Source: Sinohyriopsis cumingii
Lineage: Eukaryota; Mollusca; Bivalvia; Unionida; Unionidae
Length of the DNA stretch: 64,000 nucleotides
Assembly (NCBI GenBank): GCA_028554795.2
Contig: CM068829.1
Coordinates: 134,163,079-134,227,078, forward strand
Reading direction: 5' to 3'
This document shows positions 48,437 through 59,014 of this stretch, piece after piece. Each line of letters opens with the position of its first letter. The first letter of the stretch is position 1. A program made the translations under genes and the position numbers. A model generated the notes under the pieces. It made no database searches. It had not been told where the DNA came from and worked only from the letters and a program-made list of their open reading frames with translations.

Positions 48437-51400
48437 ATGAGCGAGTTCGATACATTATCCCAAATCAAGCCCTTTAGCGTAGATAAATTTAATCTCGACA
48501 GAATATCTCCCGACCTACCGATGCGAGATCTGGTTGATCAGAAAAATAAAAGTTTGATTAATAAAATTCACGGCGCCAAGAAAGAATTTCACACAGATGG
48601 TGCATCTCATGTATGGTCAACGTTCAAGATTATACGCGACGATGTCATCGACGCTACGATGAATGACGAACGAGCAGCAACTATCATTAACTACATTGAT
48701 AATCATAAATATCTTTTCAGAATAAAATTTGTCGTGCTAACAGAGACAGATGATTGGATTATCCGTGACAAATATGATCCTGTGCACAAGGGTGAAAAAA
48801 CTGTCGTACTAAGTAAAGATTCTAAACCAGGTCTACTGACTGGCTTTGACAAAGCGTATTATGATCGAGCGTATCCTGTAACAGCAGTTATTTATGGAAT
48901 CTATGTGATAAATGAAAAACTCAGTGTTGATAAACTGGCGCCGATGAAATTTTCAAAAATAAACTGTGTGGCTGAACGAGTAATAGAACATTTTACAGTT
49001 TCTACTTGTGGAAACGGCTTAACGGATAAAAGACGTAAAATAATAAACGAGTGGGGCGAAACAGTTAAAGATACCATGGCGTCAATCAAAGATGTGCCTG
49101 AACTAGGGAAAAAGCTAAAGTTTCCAATAACCGTAGCGACAATAACAGGAGAAATATTGTTTGAATCAAAATATAAATCAAAAGGTGCTTCGATCGAAAT
49201 TATTAATCATAACGCACACGCATGGACGAGCGCAGTAACAGTGTTTCCACGAAATCGAACTCTTAAAATTTACCCCCCCCCCCTTCCCCGATAATTCTGG
49301 GGGAGGCATGTTTGATTTTATTAACGAAATAAGTAAAAACGATCCTGTATCAGTACGGTTATTTCAGAGTTCATACGAGGAAGGAAAATTTGATCAGTTT
49401 GTACGACCTAATGGCGTTATTTATAGAGAAGGTTCTCTCCACGAAAAAATAAAAAATCTTGCACTACAATATACTGATGATACTGACGAACTATTGAGCA
49501 ACTGTTTTACTGTTCCGTCAGTTGCGGCTCATTTTGCCAGAAAGAAAAATTCGTGGAAGCCAACTAGATTTGATTTTCTCAATGACATAGTATCCAGTTG
49601 TGTCGAATACGGACACGGTGGATTATGGAATACTAAATACAATCACAGAGATGTTATTTCTGTTGATATGGTCGCGTGTTATCTGGGAAGTTTTCTCCGG
49701 TACGGAGATTGTTCTGTGTATTTTGAGCGATTCGGTCATCCGACGCACGAGATGACACGAGTATCAATAAATGGACCATTACCGGATTTTGATCTGACTG
49801 GATTCGCTCGTATCGAGTCATTCGAGTTTGCTATGGGACTTCATCCAATTTGTTATATTTGGTTTGGAAAACATTTTTCAAAAAAAATGTGGGCACCAAT
49901 AGTACTGTTACGGTTCATGCTTGATTGTGCGATGTTAACACGGTTGATTGTAAGTGAAGCAATTATATCATATCGGAAACAAACCGAAGTTTGGTTACCA
50001 CAACAAAAACAGTATTCTGATGATGAAAACCCGGATAAAACAGATTACGAGAATAAAATTACGAAAGATATCGGCAGAAAAATGATTGGCAAGTTCACTC
50101 AAGGAGGATCATACGATCATAAACGACATTGTGCAAGATAGATTATGGACGATGCTGAGTTAGATTTTATAATCGCTGATACAACGAAGAAAAACACGTT
50201 TATAAGTCGAGAGATAGCTTTCTTGTCAAATGGAACTAAACTAGGTACAATCGTGAGTTACATGGACGGTGAGTCACCTCAGTATACTCATTTAAGATCA
50301 TCGATGCTCGCATATGTTTCGATAAATCTATTATCGATGATGAATAAAGTTTCTAAGTTTGCTCTCAGAGTTGCCACGGACTCGTTTTATATCAATAAAA
50401 AACATCATGATTGTTAGAACAACTACATATCGATACTTATACACAGTGGTGTTCGTGGAGAATAAAAAAAGAAAACATAATCGATTATTCCGAATCCGCT
50501 GATGTTGCGATCAAAGATAAATATTGTAAAAAATATCAAACATTAAAGCTATCTTCTGCACCATCGGTGTGCGATCCAATAACCAGAAACAAAACGGTTT
50601 ATCTGAACGGACCAGGAGGTTCTGGTAAGACGACCCGAGCAATTGAATTATTTCAGAACTCAGATATGATCGTTTTAACTCCTACACATAGACTCGCGCG
50701 AGAGATGAAACAACGAGGGGTACAATCGTGAACTTATCACAGCTTCTTTCGATGGAAGGGTGACGCATGGACTTCTTCGAGGATGGGTGAGAAATATATT
50801 CCTCGGATCATCATTTGGGATGAAATATGTACAGTGCCGTTAGAAACATTAAAAACGTTTCTTGATTGGCTATTAGCAAAAAATACTGCTGTGATAATGT
50901 GTGGCGATCACGGTCAACCACCACCTTTTGTTGGACCATCTCCACATGATTGGCTGAAAGATTTTGTTGACCACGCTGAAGAAGTGACTGATGATCATAG
51001 AGCACTTGATCCAGAATTAAGGGAGTTTAAAAAATTAATCAGACTACAACCGAATAAAATTCAATGTGAAGTAATGCGCGAGGTGATTTCAGAAACACCC
51101 ATGAACGACTTTCTACAAACATGGCGACCAAATGATCTGATAGTTGCAAGTAGAAAGATAGTCAGAGACACACTTCAGCAGCGGTTGTTTCAGTTACATA
51201 AAGAAAATTTTCCGACGTTGCCAGTTCCGTTATGTTATCGACCAGCTGATACACGGCGGCAAAATATTGACATTGATATACCAGGACAGACCGAGAAACA
51301 GAATTTAGTGTTGGATGATATTGTTGCAGTTGATATCAATGTTGTTGAAGATGCACTAAAAACAAATAAATCCCCGTGGACTCTAGGATACGCGATGACG

Positions 51401-51838
51401 ATTCATTCATCTCAAGGATTAACTGTTACTGATACAGTTGTTTGGATCGTCGATGATCGTATCGAGTGGTCAAACTTAGTTTATCTCGCAGTATCTAGAG
51501 TCAATAGAATATCTCAACTACGAAGGATTATCATGAAAGAGTTAGTGATCAATGATGATGATGCTGACGGTGACATAATAAGAAAACAATTAGCTGGTTA
51601 TAAACAGTGTGATAAAAAAAATAAACGTGACTTTTATCTTGACGTTGAATTTATTAATACGCTGAAACAGAAGCAGAATAATCACTGTACGAATTGCAAT
51701 TGTGTAATGTTATGGCGGTATCTGAAAAATGATCCAAGACAATTTACCGTAGATAGGAAAGATAACCATCTTGGCCATACACGAGAAATCACGATTTTGA
51801 CCGGTCTTGAGTGTAATCGACGTAGGGGTGCTAGTTAA
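48437..51838 (+). pseudogene. Family-B DNA polymerase, SF1 helicase and HNH domain in one reading path (broken)
   Basis: Start taken at ATG 48437 after GAAATATAAT; frames further upstream overlap the opposite-strand gene. Pieces: 48437-49294 (N-terminal region of unknown fold); frameshift in the C run at 49271-49281; 49308-50141 with polymerase motif A (DMVACYLGSF, Asp at 49665) and IGKFTQGG, a motif-B-like site; TAG 50139-50141; 50145-50417 with YTHLRSSMLAY and motif C ATDSFYI; frameshift near 50411; 50411-50731 with Walker A GPGGSGKTT; TGA 50729-50731; 50732-51838 with Walker B WDEIC, motif III GDHGQPPP, motifs V/VI (YAMTIHSSQG, AVSRV), and a C-terminal HNH zinc fold (CTNC, DRKDN, GHT, CNRRR). 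About 1,130 codons with four single lesions. No proofreading exonuclease motifs were evident. Confidence 0.75.
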
Positions 51839-52781
51839 GAGATTGCGGTGGTAATTGAGTGTCCTCTGGAATTATCTGTAGTTGTTCACGCACAAATCCA
51901 CGTTGAGGAGCAGTTGAATCTAGTCTATAGATTGCTGGTCTGCCATTGGATCTTGTTACGCTAGGTATCTTGTGTGTCGTAATACTCCAAATCGGATCAG
52001 TCGCTCTTTTTTTACCACCTTCAAGTTCACCTCGTTCATATAAATATCTTACGGTCACATTACCTAATACTAGCTGTGTTGAAAAATCACGTTGTACAGG
52101 TATATTTTTTTGTGTAATTGCGTTAATAGGTTTCATATTGGTCGTTCAAGTAATCTCATTATTTAATATGGCTATCACACTTGGTAATCTTGCAACCCAT
52201 TCGCGAGATCTTTTATCTTGAATGAATTCCTTCACGTATTGATATCCAAATAACCGCTCAGCAAGTGTTCGATTAAATCGTTCAACAACTGCCTGATCAC
52301 GATGAATTGCAGTGTGACCTCGTCTGATTTTGACATTATGTTGCTTCATCAACGATGATACTGGACCAAGAAATTCTTTGCCAGGATCAACTTGTAATAG
52401 TTGTGGCCATCGTAATGGTCCTCGTTGATAAATTCGTTCAAACGCATCGGCTACTTCAGATGATGTTTTCGTTGATAATGGTTCCGCATCTTTGTATCTA
52501 CTTCCAACATCAACTACAGCTAAAGCGTATTTGTATGTTTTTCTACGTACAGTATCATGTGGTAAAAACAGAATATCTGCTTGATGAACTTCATTAGGAA
52601 CACTAACATCGAAATACGCGTACTGAATTCGTTTCGGTGATGGTAGGTAAATTTGCCATATTGCTTGTTTGGATAACCAATTTTTAGCAGTAGATTGCTT
52701 GATTTTTGCTGCATCAGCGAGTTTGCTAATTGCTGCTTTACCCCTCCAATATCCCCTTGGACTATAATAAATTGATTTCAT
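51831..52781 (-). pseudogene. Polinton-type DDE integrase (one stop)
   Basis: ATG at 52781 follows AATTATAA. An N-terminal HTH-like region (KIKQSTAKNWLSKQ) leads to an rve core with Asp69 (HQADILF), Asp132 (QVDPGKEF) and Glu167 (VVERFNR), spacing D-D-35-E. A single TGA at 52146-52148 interrupts the frame after residue 211; the same frame continues for 104 codons with a chromo/SH3-like C-terminal region (VRYLYERGELEGG, GFVREQL). The 3' ends of this gene and the polymerase overlap tail to tail by 8 bp. The core catalytic domain precedes the stop. Confidence 0.88.
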
Positions 52782-52787
52782 TTATAA

Positions 52788-53153
52788 TTAATTACCAGCC
52801 CCTAATACGAGTTTACCTTTCATCGCAGATTTTACTAACCAATTAGCTAATGATTCTCTGATATTTTTATTTTTTACGGAATCTAGCGAATGAATCAATT
52901 TCACATCTGCAATATGCCTATGTTGTAGATCTTTATTTTTATAAGCCACATCATGAACGTGACATGCTTTATCAATATCATTTATGGGATACTCACCTGG
53001 TTTTGGTTGATCCTGATTGTCAAGCTTGATATCAAGTCGAGTACCAGGACCACAATAATTATATCCTGGTAGATGTTTTTCTCCAGGATATTTAGCCCAT
53101 GGAGTTCCTGGGAACTTTGACATTAATTTAGCAATATCACCGCCATCTTTCAT
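52788..53153 (-). CDS. Phospholipase A2 domain protein, parvovirus-VP1-like (121 aa)
   Basis: A Ca-binding loop (YNYCGPGT, residues 31-38) and catalytic His67-Asp68 in DKACHVHDVAY identify the short PLA2 domain found in parvovirus VP1 and some Polinton-type viruses, where it helps particles leave endosomes. The length fits a stand-alone domain with little else. Start taken at ATG 53153 (a second Met is residue 11). It lies 6 bp upstream of the integrase and 3 bp after the zinc-ribbon gene, so an operon-like order is suggested. Undamaged. Confidence 0.8.
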   Translation of the reverse strand: MKDGGDIAKLMSKFPGTPWAKYPGEKHLPGYNYCGPGTRLDIKLDNQDQPKPGEYPINDIDKACHVHDVAYKNKDLQHRHIADVKLIHSLDSVKNKNIRESLANWLVKSAMKGKLVLGAGN

Positions 53154-53156
53154 GGG

Positions 53157-53288
53157 TTAAAACGAAAACTTTTTTCTGTTACATACTGCACATCTTCCAC
53201 CGTATGCTATTCTCGCATTTTTTGTTGTAACCGTAGATAGATCATTAGTTGGAGTCTTAACTTTGCAACGTAAACAATATAGATTCAT
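53157..53288 (-). CDS. Zinc-ribbon microprotein, DUF5679-like (43 aa)
   Basis: A short ORF (MNLYCLRCKVKT start) with CLRC (residues 5-8) and CAVC (33-36), ending Lys-Phe-Ser-Phe. Two CxxC knuckles about 25 residues apart form a zinc ribbon of the type common in phages and viruses. ATG 53288 is followed at the other end by the PLA2 gene. Undamaged. DNA-binding or regulatory role is a guess. Confidence 0.65.
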   Translation of the reverse strand: MNLYCLRCKVKTPTNDLSTVTTKNARIAYGGRCAVCNRKKFSF

Positions 53289-53311
53289 ATCATATATATA
53301 TAAATATAATT
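53289..53311. promoter_or_regulatory. Bidirectional TATA-like intergenic spacer
   Basis: ATATATATATAAATATAAT lies between the divergent zinc-ribbon and ATPase genes and reads as TATA on both strands. Confidence 0.45.
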
Positions 53312-53968
53312 GATTTCTCAGCGGCACGAAAACAAGCGCCAGTTAAACACCATCCTGCGTTGCCAAATTCGATCAGAATGATAATAATAGGTCCATCTGG
53401 ATCGGGTAAGACGCAATTATTACTTAATCGGATAATGAGATGGTTAAAGTGGGATAAATTGTATTTGGTAGCACCATCCGCTGATGATCAATGATGTTAT
53501 GATGCATTAAAGATTTCAATGAAAACGCAAGATTGCTGGACGAAGATAAGGATGTTATAGAGTTTATAACCGATATCGATGAAGCGCCGAGCGTTGATGT
53601 TTTAGATGGATTTATTAATAATTAATTTAGTTGTATACGATGATGTGATGCTGGACAAACAATCAAACCCTGCCAGAATTTTTTCACGTGGAAGACATAA
53701 AATTACTGATGTGATTTATGTTACTCAACGATACACACAAATACCAAAAGTGATCAGAGATAACTGTAATATTCTAATTATGTTTAATGGAGTTGATAAA
53801 CACACGTTGCGAAATATTCATCAAACTTGGTGTAGCGGTGACATGGATATAATTAAATTCAGAAATTTCTTTTCACATGCACAATCAACCCAGCACGGGT
53901 TTATAACAATAAATTTACATGATCCTAGAACAAGATATCGTATTGGACTTGATAAAATTTTTGGATAA
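53312..53968 (+). pseudogene. FtsK/HerA (A32)-type genome packaging ATPase (broken)
   Basis: Walker A GPSGSGKTQ at 53390-53416 and Walker B LVVYDD near 53622-53639 are followed by DVIYVTQRYTQIPKVIRDNC, as in A32-like packaging ATPases. No ATG precedes the Walker A region; the only in-frame Met is immediately before it (53378). TGA at 53492-53494, a shift into another frame for about 53508-53625 (LLDEDKDVIEF) and a shift back at 53625 break it. About 60 bp of the 3' end are repeated directly at 53979-54029. Confidence 0.75.
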
Positions 53969-54030
53969 ATTAATTATAACAATAAATTTACATGATCCTA
54001 GAACAGACTTGATAAAATTTTTGGATAAAC

Positions 54031-54179
54031 TGATAGCAGCAGAGGGGGCGGGGACCTCCGGTATGTAAACACAACTCTCGGTCAGGTACGTAGTGACCTC
54101 ATTTTTTTATTGCAGAAGAAGCTTATATTTTAAGCAAATTAGGTTGCAGACAAGTGGTCTGTTCGCCCCCTCTGCTACT
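54031..54179. repeat. Right terminal inverted repeat
   Basis: Reverse complement of 40315-40462 with scattered differences. Like the left repeat, its two ends are inverted to each other (GCAGCAGAGGGGG at 54036, CCCCCTCTGCTAC at 54166). Confidence 0.95.
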
Positions 54180-54185
54180 AGTGAA
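54180..54185. repeat. Target-site duplication, right (AGTGAA)
   Basis: Matches 40309-40314. Confidence 0.8.
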
Positions 54186-54565
54186 ATGAGATGCTACAGA
54201 ACCATCCTTGGCATCTCTTACATGGACCACATCACAAATGAAGAAGTGCGTAACACCATCGGGTGCGAAGTAGGCCAATATGAGGACCTCCTCACCACCG
54301 TCAAAAAGAGAAAGCTGAAATGGTATGGCCATGTCACTAGAGCCAACAGTCTATCCACAACAGTTCTGCAGGGCAGCGTCCAGGGTGGCAGAAGGAGAGG
54401 TAGACAGAGAAAAAAGTGGACTGACAACATCACATAATGGACAAGGAAAAGTTTTGCGGAGACACAGGCATTGGCACATGATCGAGACAAGTGGAGGGAA
54501 CTGGTCAGATGCTCAGCAGCAGTGCCTCAACGACCACACAAGGTCATGAGACTGATGATGATGAT
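54186..54565 (+). pseudogene. LINE ORF2 C-terminus and 3' tail
   Basis: The frame carries the C-terminal block of RTE/jockey-like non-LTR elements: RTILGISY, EEVRNTIG, KLKWYGHVTR, GRRRGRQRKKW. TAA at 54435-54437 interrupts it and the frame then continues (WRELVRC) to a (GAT)n tail at about 54552. The upstream part is absent; the fragment begins at the edge of the Polinton-like element. Confidence 0.75.
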
Positions 54566-56274
54566 GAGTTTGTCCGCTACAAAATGTAGTTCATTTTTCG
54601 TGTGGTTCCCAAACATATGCAAATTGATAGGTTGATTGTTTTCTTTACAATTTTCTATTTTTCTTCACATTTATTAAATCAATATAAGACATACTCCTGA
54701 TTTAAACATGAAATATGGTTTTTATGAAGAAAGTAGTGCACTTCAAACACGGTTAGCTTTTTGTACACTGAACCCGAACTGTCAGGCATTCACGTACTTG
54801 CAAATGAAAATTAGCGTGGAATATAATCTAAACGAAATGACGAGCCAACAGGAGGTAATTACAATATTTTAATATATTGACTGTTCATCTAAGTCATTAT
54901 TCTGCTTCAGTAAACATTTCTAAAGACTATACAATTCTCTCTCTCTCTCTCTCTCTCTCTCCCTTCCTTGCCTCCCTCCATCGGACGGTTTGACTAAACT
55001 TTACCATCCAACAAAGGTCCAGAGACATCGTCGTATGACACAAGCAAAAATCCCAAACGCTCGTGTTTTCATGGATTTTCGCCTTGTATTTTGATAGATT
55101 TTCGTCAGTATCTAGCTGCGATAGTCCAGAGAGAGAGAGATAGAGAGAGGCAACCATTTGGAGATTTTTATATTAAATAATTAATAACCGATTTTGAGAA
55201 CATTATAATATGTTTAAGAAACAACAACAACAAAACATTAAATACTTTTTTTTGGGGGGGGAGGGGCACCAGACAAATACCCCCCCATTTCCAAAGAAAA
55301 GTGAAAATTGTTTTATGTGTAAGTGTATCCTCTAAGTATGTTGCTTGTTTTATTTTTATAAAAAGAATTTTCAATCAAAAATTTAATTATTTTAAATTTT
55401 TGATGGGGTATTTATATTTCCTAGTGTTATCTATAGTGATGTTCCTCCGAGCCAAGTTTCTTTCACCTAGCTCGAATTCGCTCCCCTAGTTCGTGTTTGT
55501 GACCTTTACTAGAGGTCTCCTTAGTCTCGTGTTTGCTATATGTGTATTTCTATGTGTGTGAATGCTATATTAGTTTCCGCGTTGAGACAGCATATGAGTC
55601 AAATTTCCCCCGTTTGCCTTAGTACTAGTTTTAATTTTATTGTTATTATACTTTAGTAATCATTTTTGAAATGGCAACTGAGCGGTGTACTATTTTCAAT
55701 AGAAAGAAAAAAAAAGGCCTAGTGTTTTATGTGCGTGCTTATATGTGTCGCTCATCGCATAATTTTGAAATGAGGCGGGCTGTGCTCGAATGAGGGTCCA
55801 TACTTTATTTATTTGTCGTATTTCACCCGACTCGAGTTTTGGTCCCCTCTGTTATTTCTGTGGCCAAAATTCCAATTTATGTTAGTCAACTATACCGTAC
55901 GGGAGCTGTATAGTTAAGAAAGACAGATAGTTAGAAATAAGCAGAGGTGTTGTGTTTGTTTTTGTGTTTTGCATGTACTAGTTTTCCATATGGTGTATTT
56001 TTCTTAGGCTCTTTTAAGGGCCTTTCCACTTCGCGTGACGCCATGTGATATAGCCCCATTACGTCATTACCTTTTACTTTCCCCATACAGATACCCTGTC
56101 CTTTTGTATATTTAAAGGTAAGGAGAATATTCCCTAAGGATTATTTGATACTTATATATAAACACATGCAAACTAATAAGTATTTAACGATATATTAGCC
56201 ACCTCCAAGGAGATCAAGGTGGGAACGAGGTATTAGCCCGCGTTTGCGTTAGCGCTCGTAATTCTCATGATTGA
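54566..56274. other. Non-coding stretch with (CT)n and (GA)n tracts
   Basis: (CT)n at 54937-54961, (GA)n at 55129-55148, G run at 55253-55261. No gene recognised. 55990-56100 has CGTGACG/TTACGTCAT sites that could be regulatory, without further support. Confidence 0.4.
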
Positions 56275-56415
56275 GAAGAACAAGGTTATGCTGCACTGAA
56301 ATCCATGTACCTGCTACAGATTGCAGATTTACAGAGAGAATGCAACCTCTGCCACGTCTATCAGAGCACAAGCAGTCTTCAACAGCACAAATTATCAAGA
56401 ATCACCAATTATTAG
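56275..56415 (+). CDS. Possible 3'-terminal coding exon, unknown gene
   Basis: After AG at 56274-56275 (TGATTGAG), a short frame (EQGYAALKSMYLLQIADLQ) with two Cys and a helical look runs to TAG at 56413-56415, followed by 2.1 kb without repeats and three polyadenylation signals. The combination suggests a last exon with a long 3'UTR. An overlapping 99-codon ORF (56271-56570) in another frame is an alternative. No family recognised. Confidence 0.3.
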   Translation, partial: EEQGYAALKSMYLLQIADLQRECNLCHVYQSTSSLQQHKLSRITNY

Positions 56416-58560
56416 TAAACATGTTATTTGTATTGCTAACTCAGTATACAGTAATACTGAAAGGGATGTACATTTCTGACCACACTTTCTGCTGTTTCCA
56501 TGATTTTACTCTTAAAAAGCAGTACTGGTTTACTCATGTTAAAATTTTGCTCTGTTGCAAGAGCAACTAATAGAGCTCCACTTTTCATTATTGTTTACCT
56601 TTCTTGTTTAGCAAAGGCATCTGCTCCAATTGTATTTTACACGATTGTGTTATTGAGTAATGGTTAAGGTGTTGCTTATCATTTCAGCTTGGTAAAACAT
56701 GTAAGGGAAATGTAAAAAGCATATTACAGATTGCTTCTGATTGCTGATTAAACTTAAATGATGGCAGCCAGATTAATTGCTATTCAATTAAAACATACAT
56801 GGGACACAGGAAGGCACTTTCTAAGTGGGATACTCACCCATTGATGCAGTGTAGAATTTTCTTATCATTTAAATATGAAGTCTGTGAAATCAATGTACAT
56901 ATATTTTTTTTAAACTGCCTTCCCTGGGTACTATTTATGTTCAAATGGAACAGCCCTAAAAGTAAAGCTTAAAAATATGGAACATGTAGTGAATAAGCTA
57001 AAATTGAATGAATCTTGGTGGGGGGAGAGCTCCACTATTTAAATAATTAGATTATCATGTGTGCATGCTTTATATCTTGTACTTGTGTCAGTAATTAGCT
57101 TAAAGCACTAAATATGTATATATGTTCATAAATATATGAAACATGAACAGGCATCAAACCATGGGCAATAATTGTTTGTCCAAAGAGTATTCACATAAAA
57201 TATTTCGGTCGCTATCTGGGTAGAAAGTAGTTGCCTATGGGCACGAAACGGTGGGTAGTGGATGTGTTCCTCCTGTCAAGTAACAAAGTGAACAATATGT
57301 ACATGCATGATAGAATGTTGCCTTTGCAACAATAAACCACTTTTGGATACCATAAATTTTATCTATTGATTTTCTAGAAAAATGACATCCAAATGACCAA
57401 TGTTTTGTGGTGAAAATTTAGTCTGATAAATTTCCCAGAAACATTGTTCTTTTTTGGTAACAAAAATCCATTGTGTATAAAACATGTACACTGTTGTTTC
57501 ATAATTTACTTACCTAGTTTAACATGTTTTAAAATGTATATATTTTCTGTATTCAGTCCAAACATTGTCATTGAGATTTTCTAATTGTGACTGCAAGTCA
57601 TTTGCAATTGCAAATTGTACAGTTCATTAATGTAAGAGTACAGTATACGTGTTAAGTGTTTCACCTGAACTTTTTAAATAATGGTACAATGTACCTCTGC
57701 AAACAAAATATGTGGGCGCAGATGAAAATTACTGAGGTACATTCCTTGTAAGTGTAAATTTTCTTTTCAGTAAGTATACAGTATTTGGCTTTTAATTGCT
57801 TTATAGACTTTAAAGCTCTACACAGTAATGTAGTGAAAGTTACATTGAGTGTTTGCAAATGAATAATTGAGGAATTAAGCTTTAAAAAATGTATTCCCAA
57901 TAAATGCAGAAGCTGTACTCCAATTTTACCATTATAAATATTTAGAATTGGATTTTGTCACAGCCACCATTATTTGGCTTCCCTGGACACTGAAAGGCTT
58001 TTTCCAAGCCTACAAATGCCTACCATGTCTGTCCTTTAGGTCTACAACAGTGATTTAAATGAATGACAAGTTGTAATGCATTCTTCATAATTTGCTACCA
58101 TTTTATTCAGTATATACTTTAATAATATTCTCAGGTAGATAAGATGCTGTACATAAAAGATGCCTTGCTTTTCAAAAACTTTTTATCAGTCTCCCACCTC
58201 CATTGACCCCCATTGTGTTCCAAATGTTTTTCAAGAATTTACACATCTGGACAGCTTCTGACGAATGTTAGAGTTATATTGTGATTTGTAAACACCATTA
58301 ATTTCGTTGTAACTATAATTAAAATTTATATACTAAGAAGTTGCATTTTTGGTGCTTGAGTTTTTGCATTTAAATAAAGACTTGTTTCACATGTTAAGAG
58401 GCCTTGTAATAAGTATTAAGGAAAGAAATGAAAAAATTGCAATGTTTGTCTTAGTTATATTTGAAATCTTTCTCCTTGCATGATTTCAAATTCATTTTGT
58501 ATTCAGATGTTGTGGTCTTTAATGTTTATGTGTGAAATAAACAAAATTAATAAAACATTT
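56416..58560 (+). other. Possible long 3'UTR
   Basis: Repeat-poor, AT-rich sequence without coding signal, ending with AATAAA at 58373-58378, 58536-58541 and 58549-58554. Confidence 0.3.
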
Positions 58561-58923
58561 AACATCATACAGTATTTCTTTTATTACTTGCATGTACATA
58601 AGACCATACTTATAGGCCACACATTGTCATAATTCTAAGCATCCACAATACGTTTCTTCAAATAGGGAAATAATTGAATCAAAAGAAATTATTTTATTTG
58701 ACTTATCTGTTTCCGTCCTAGATTGTATATCTACTGTCTTCTCACAATTACCTTCTCACAATTATCAGATGTATTTTTATCATTAAAATTAAAATCAGTA
58801 TTAGTCTCTATATATAAAGTGCACAGGCCAAGACATAAAATTAATAATGGGAAATGATAATTAAGGCGAAATATTTTCCTTTCGTTAAATTATTATCCAT
58901 TTCAGGAGTTCAGGAGGTGTATG

Positions 58924-58928
<5 letters not shown>

Positions 58929-59012
<84 letters not shown>
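58929..59012. repeat. (TA)n microsatellite
   Basis: About 42 TA units directly preceding a SINE family 2 copy. Confidence 0.95.

Positions 59013-59014
<2 letters not shown>

Larger units (their letters stand above)
40315..54179. mobile_element. Polinton/Maverick-class virus-like element, 13,865 bp
   Basis: Defined by ~148-bp terminal inverted repeats and a 6-bp target duplication. It contains the class-defining set: DDE integrase, family-B DNA polymerase, adenain-like cysteine protease, packaging ATPase, and capsid proteins. Unusual cargo includes phospholipase A2, a fibre-like protein and a helicase plus HNH continuation of the polymerase. Left block genes (40485-46284) run rightwards; the right block has mixed strands. 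Lesions: a stop and a 333-bp duplication in the capsid gene; frameshift in the protease; stop in the minor-capsid-like gene; two frameshifts and two stops in the polymerase path; one stop in the integrase; one stop and two frameshifts in the ATPase. The fibre, membrane, PLA2, pX-like, coiled-coil and zinc-finger genes remain open. Confidence 0.92.

Noticed and set aside
49270..49290. Programmed frameshift at the C run in the polymerase path
   Set aside because: The gene has further stops and another shift without any frameshift-type signal, so decay or a homopolymer sequencing error is simpler.
50139..50731. Alternative genetic code or stop readthrough explaining TAG and TGA in the element
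   Set aside because: Both TAG and TGA interrupt frames, frameshifts occur as well, and intact genes beside them end in ordinary stops.
40315..54179. Contaminating free virus or bacterial sequence
   Set aside because: It has a target-site duplication in host repeats and carries pseudogenising lesions, so it is integrated.
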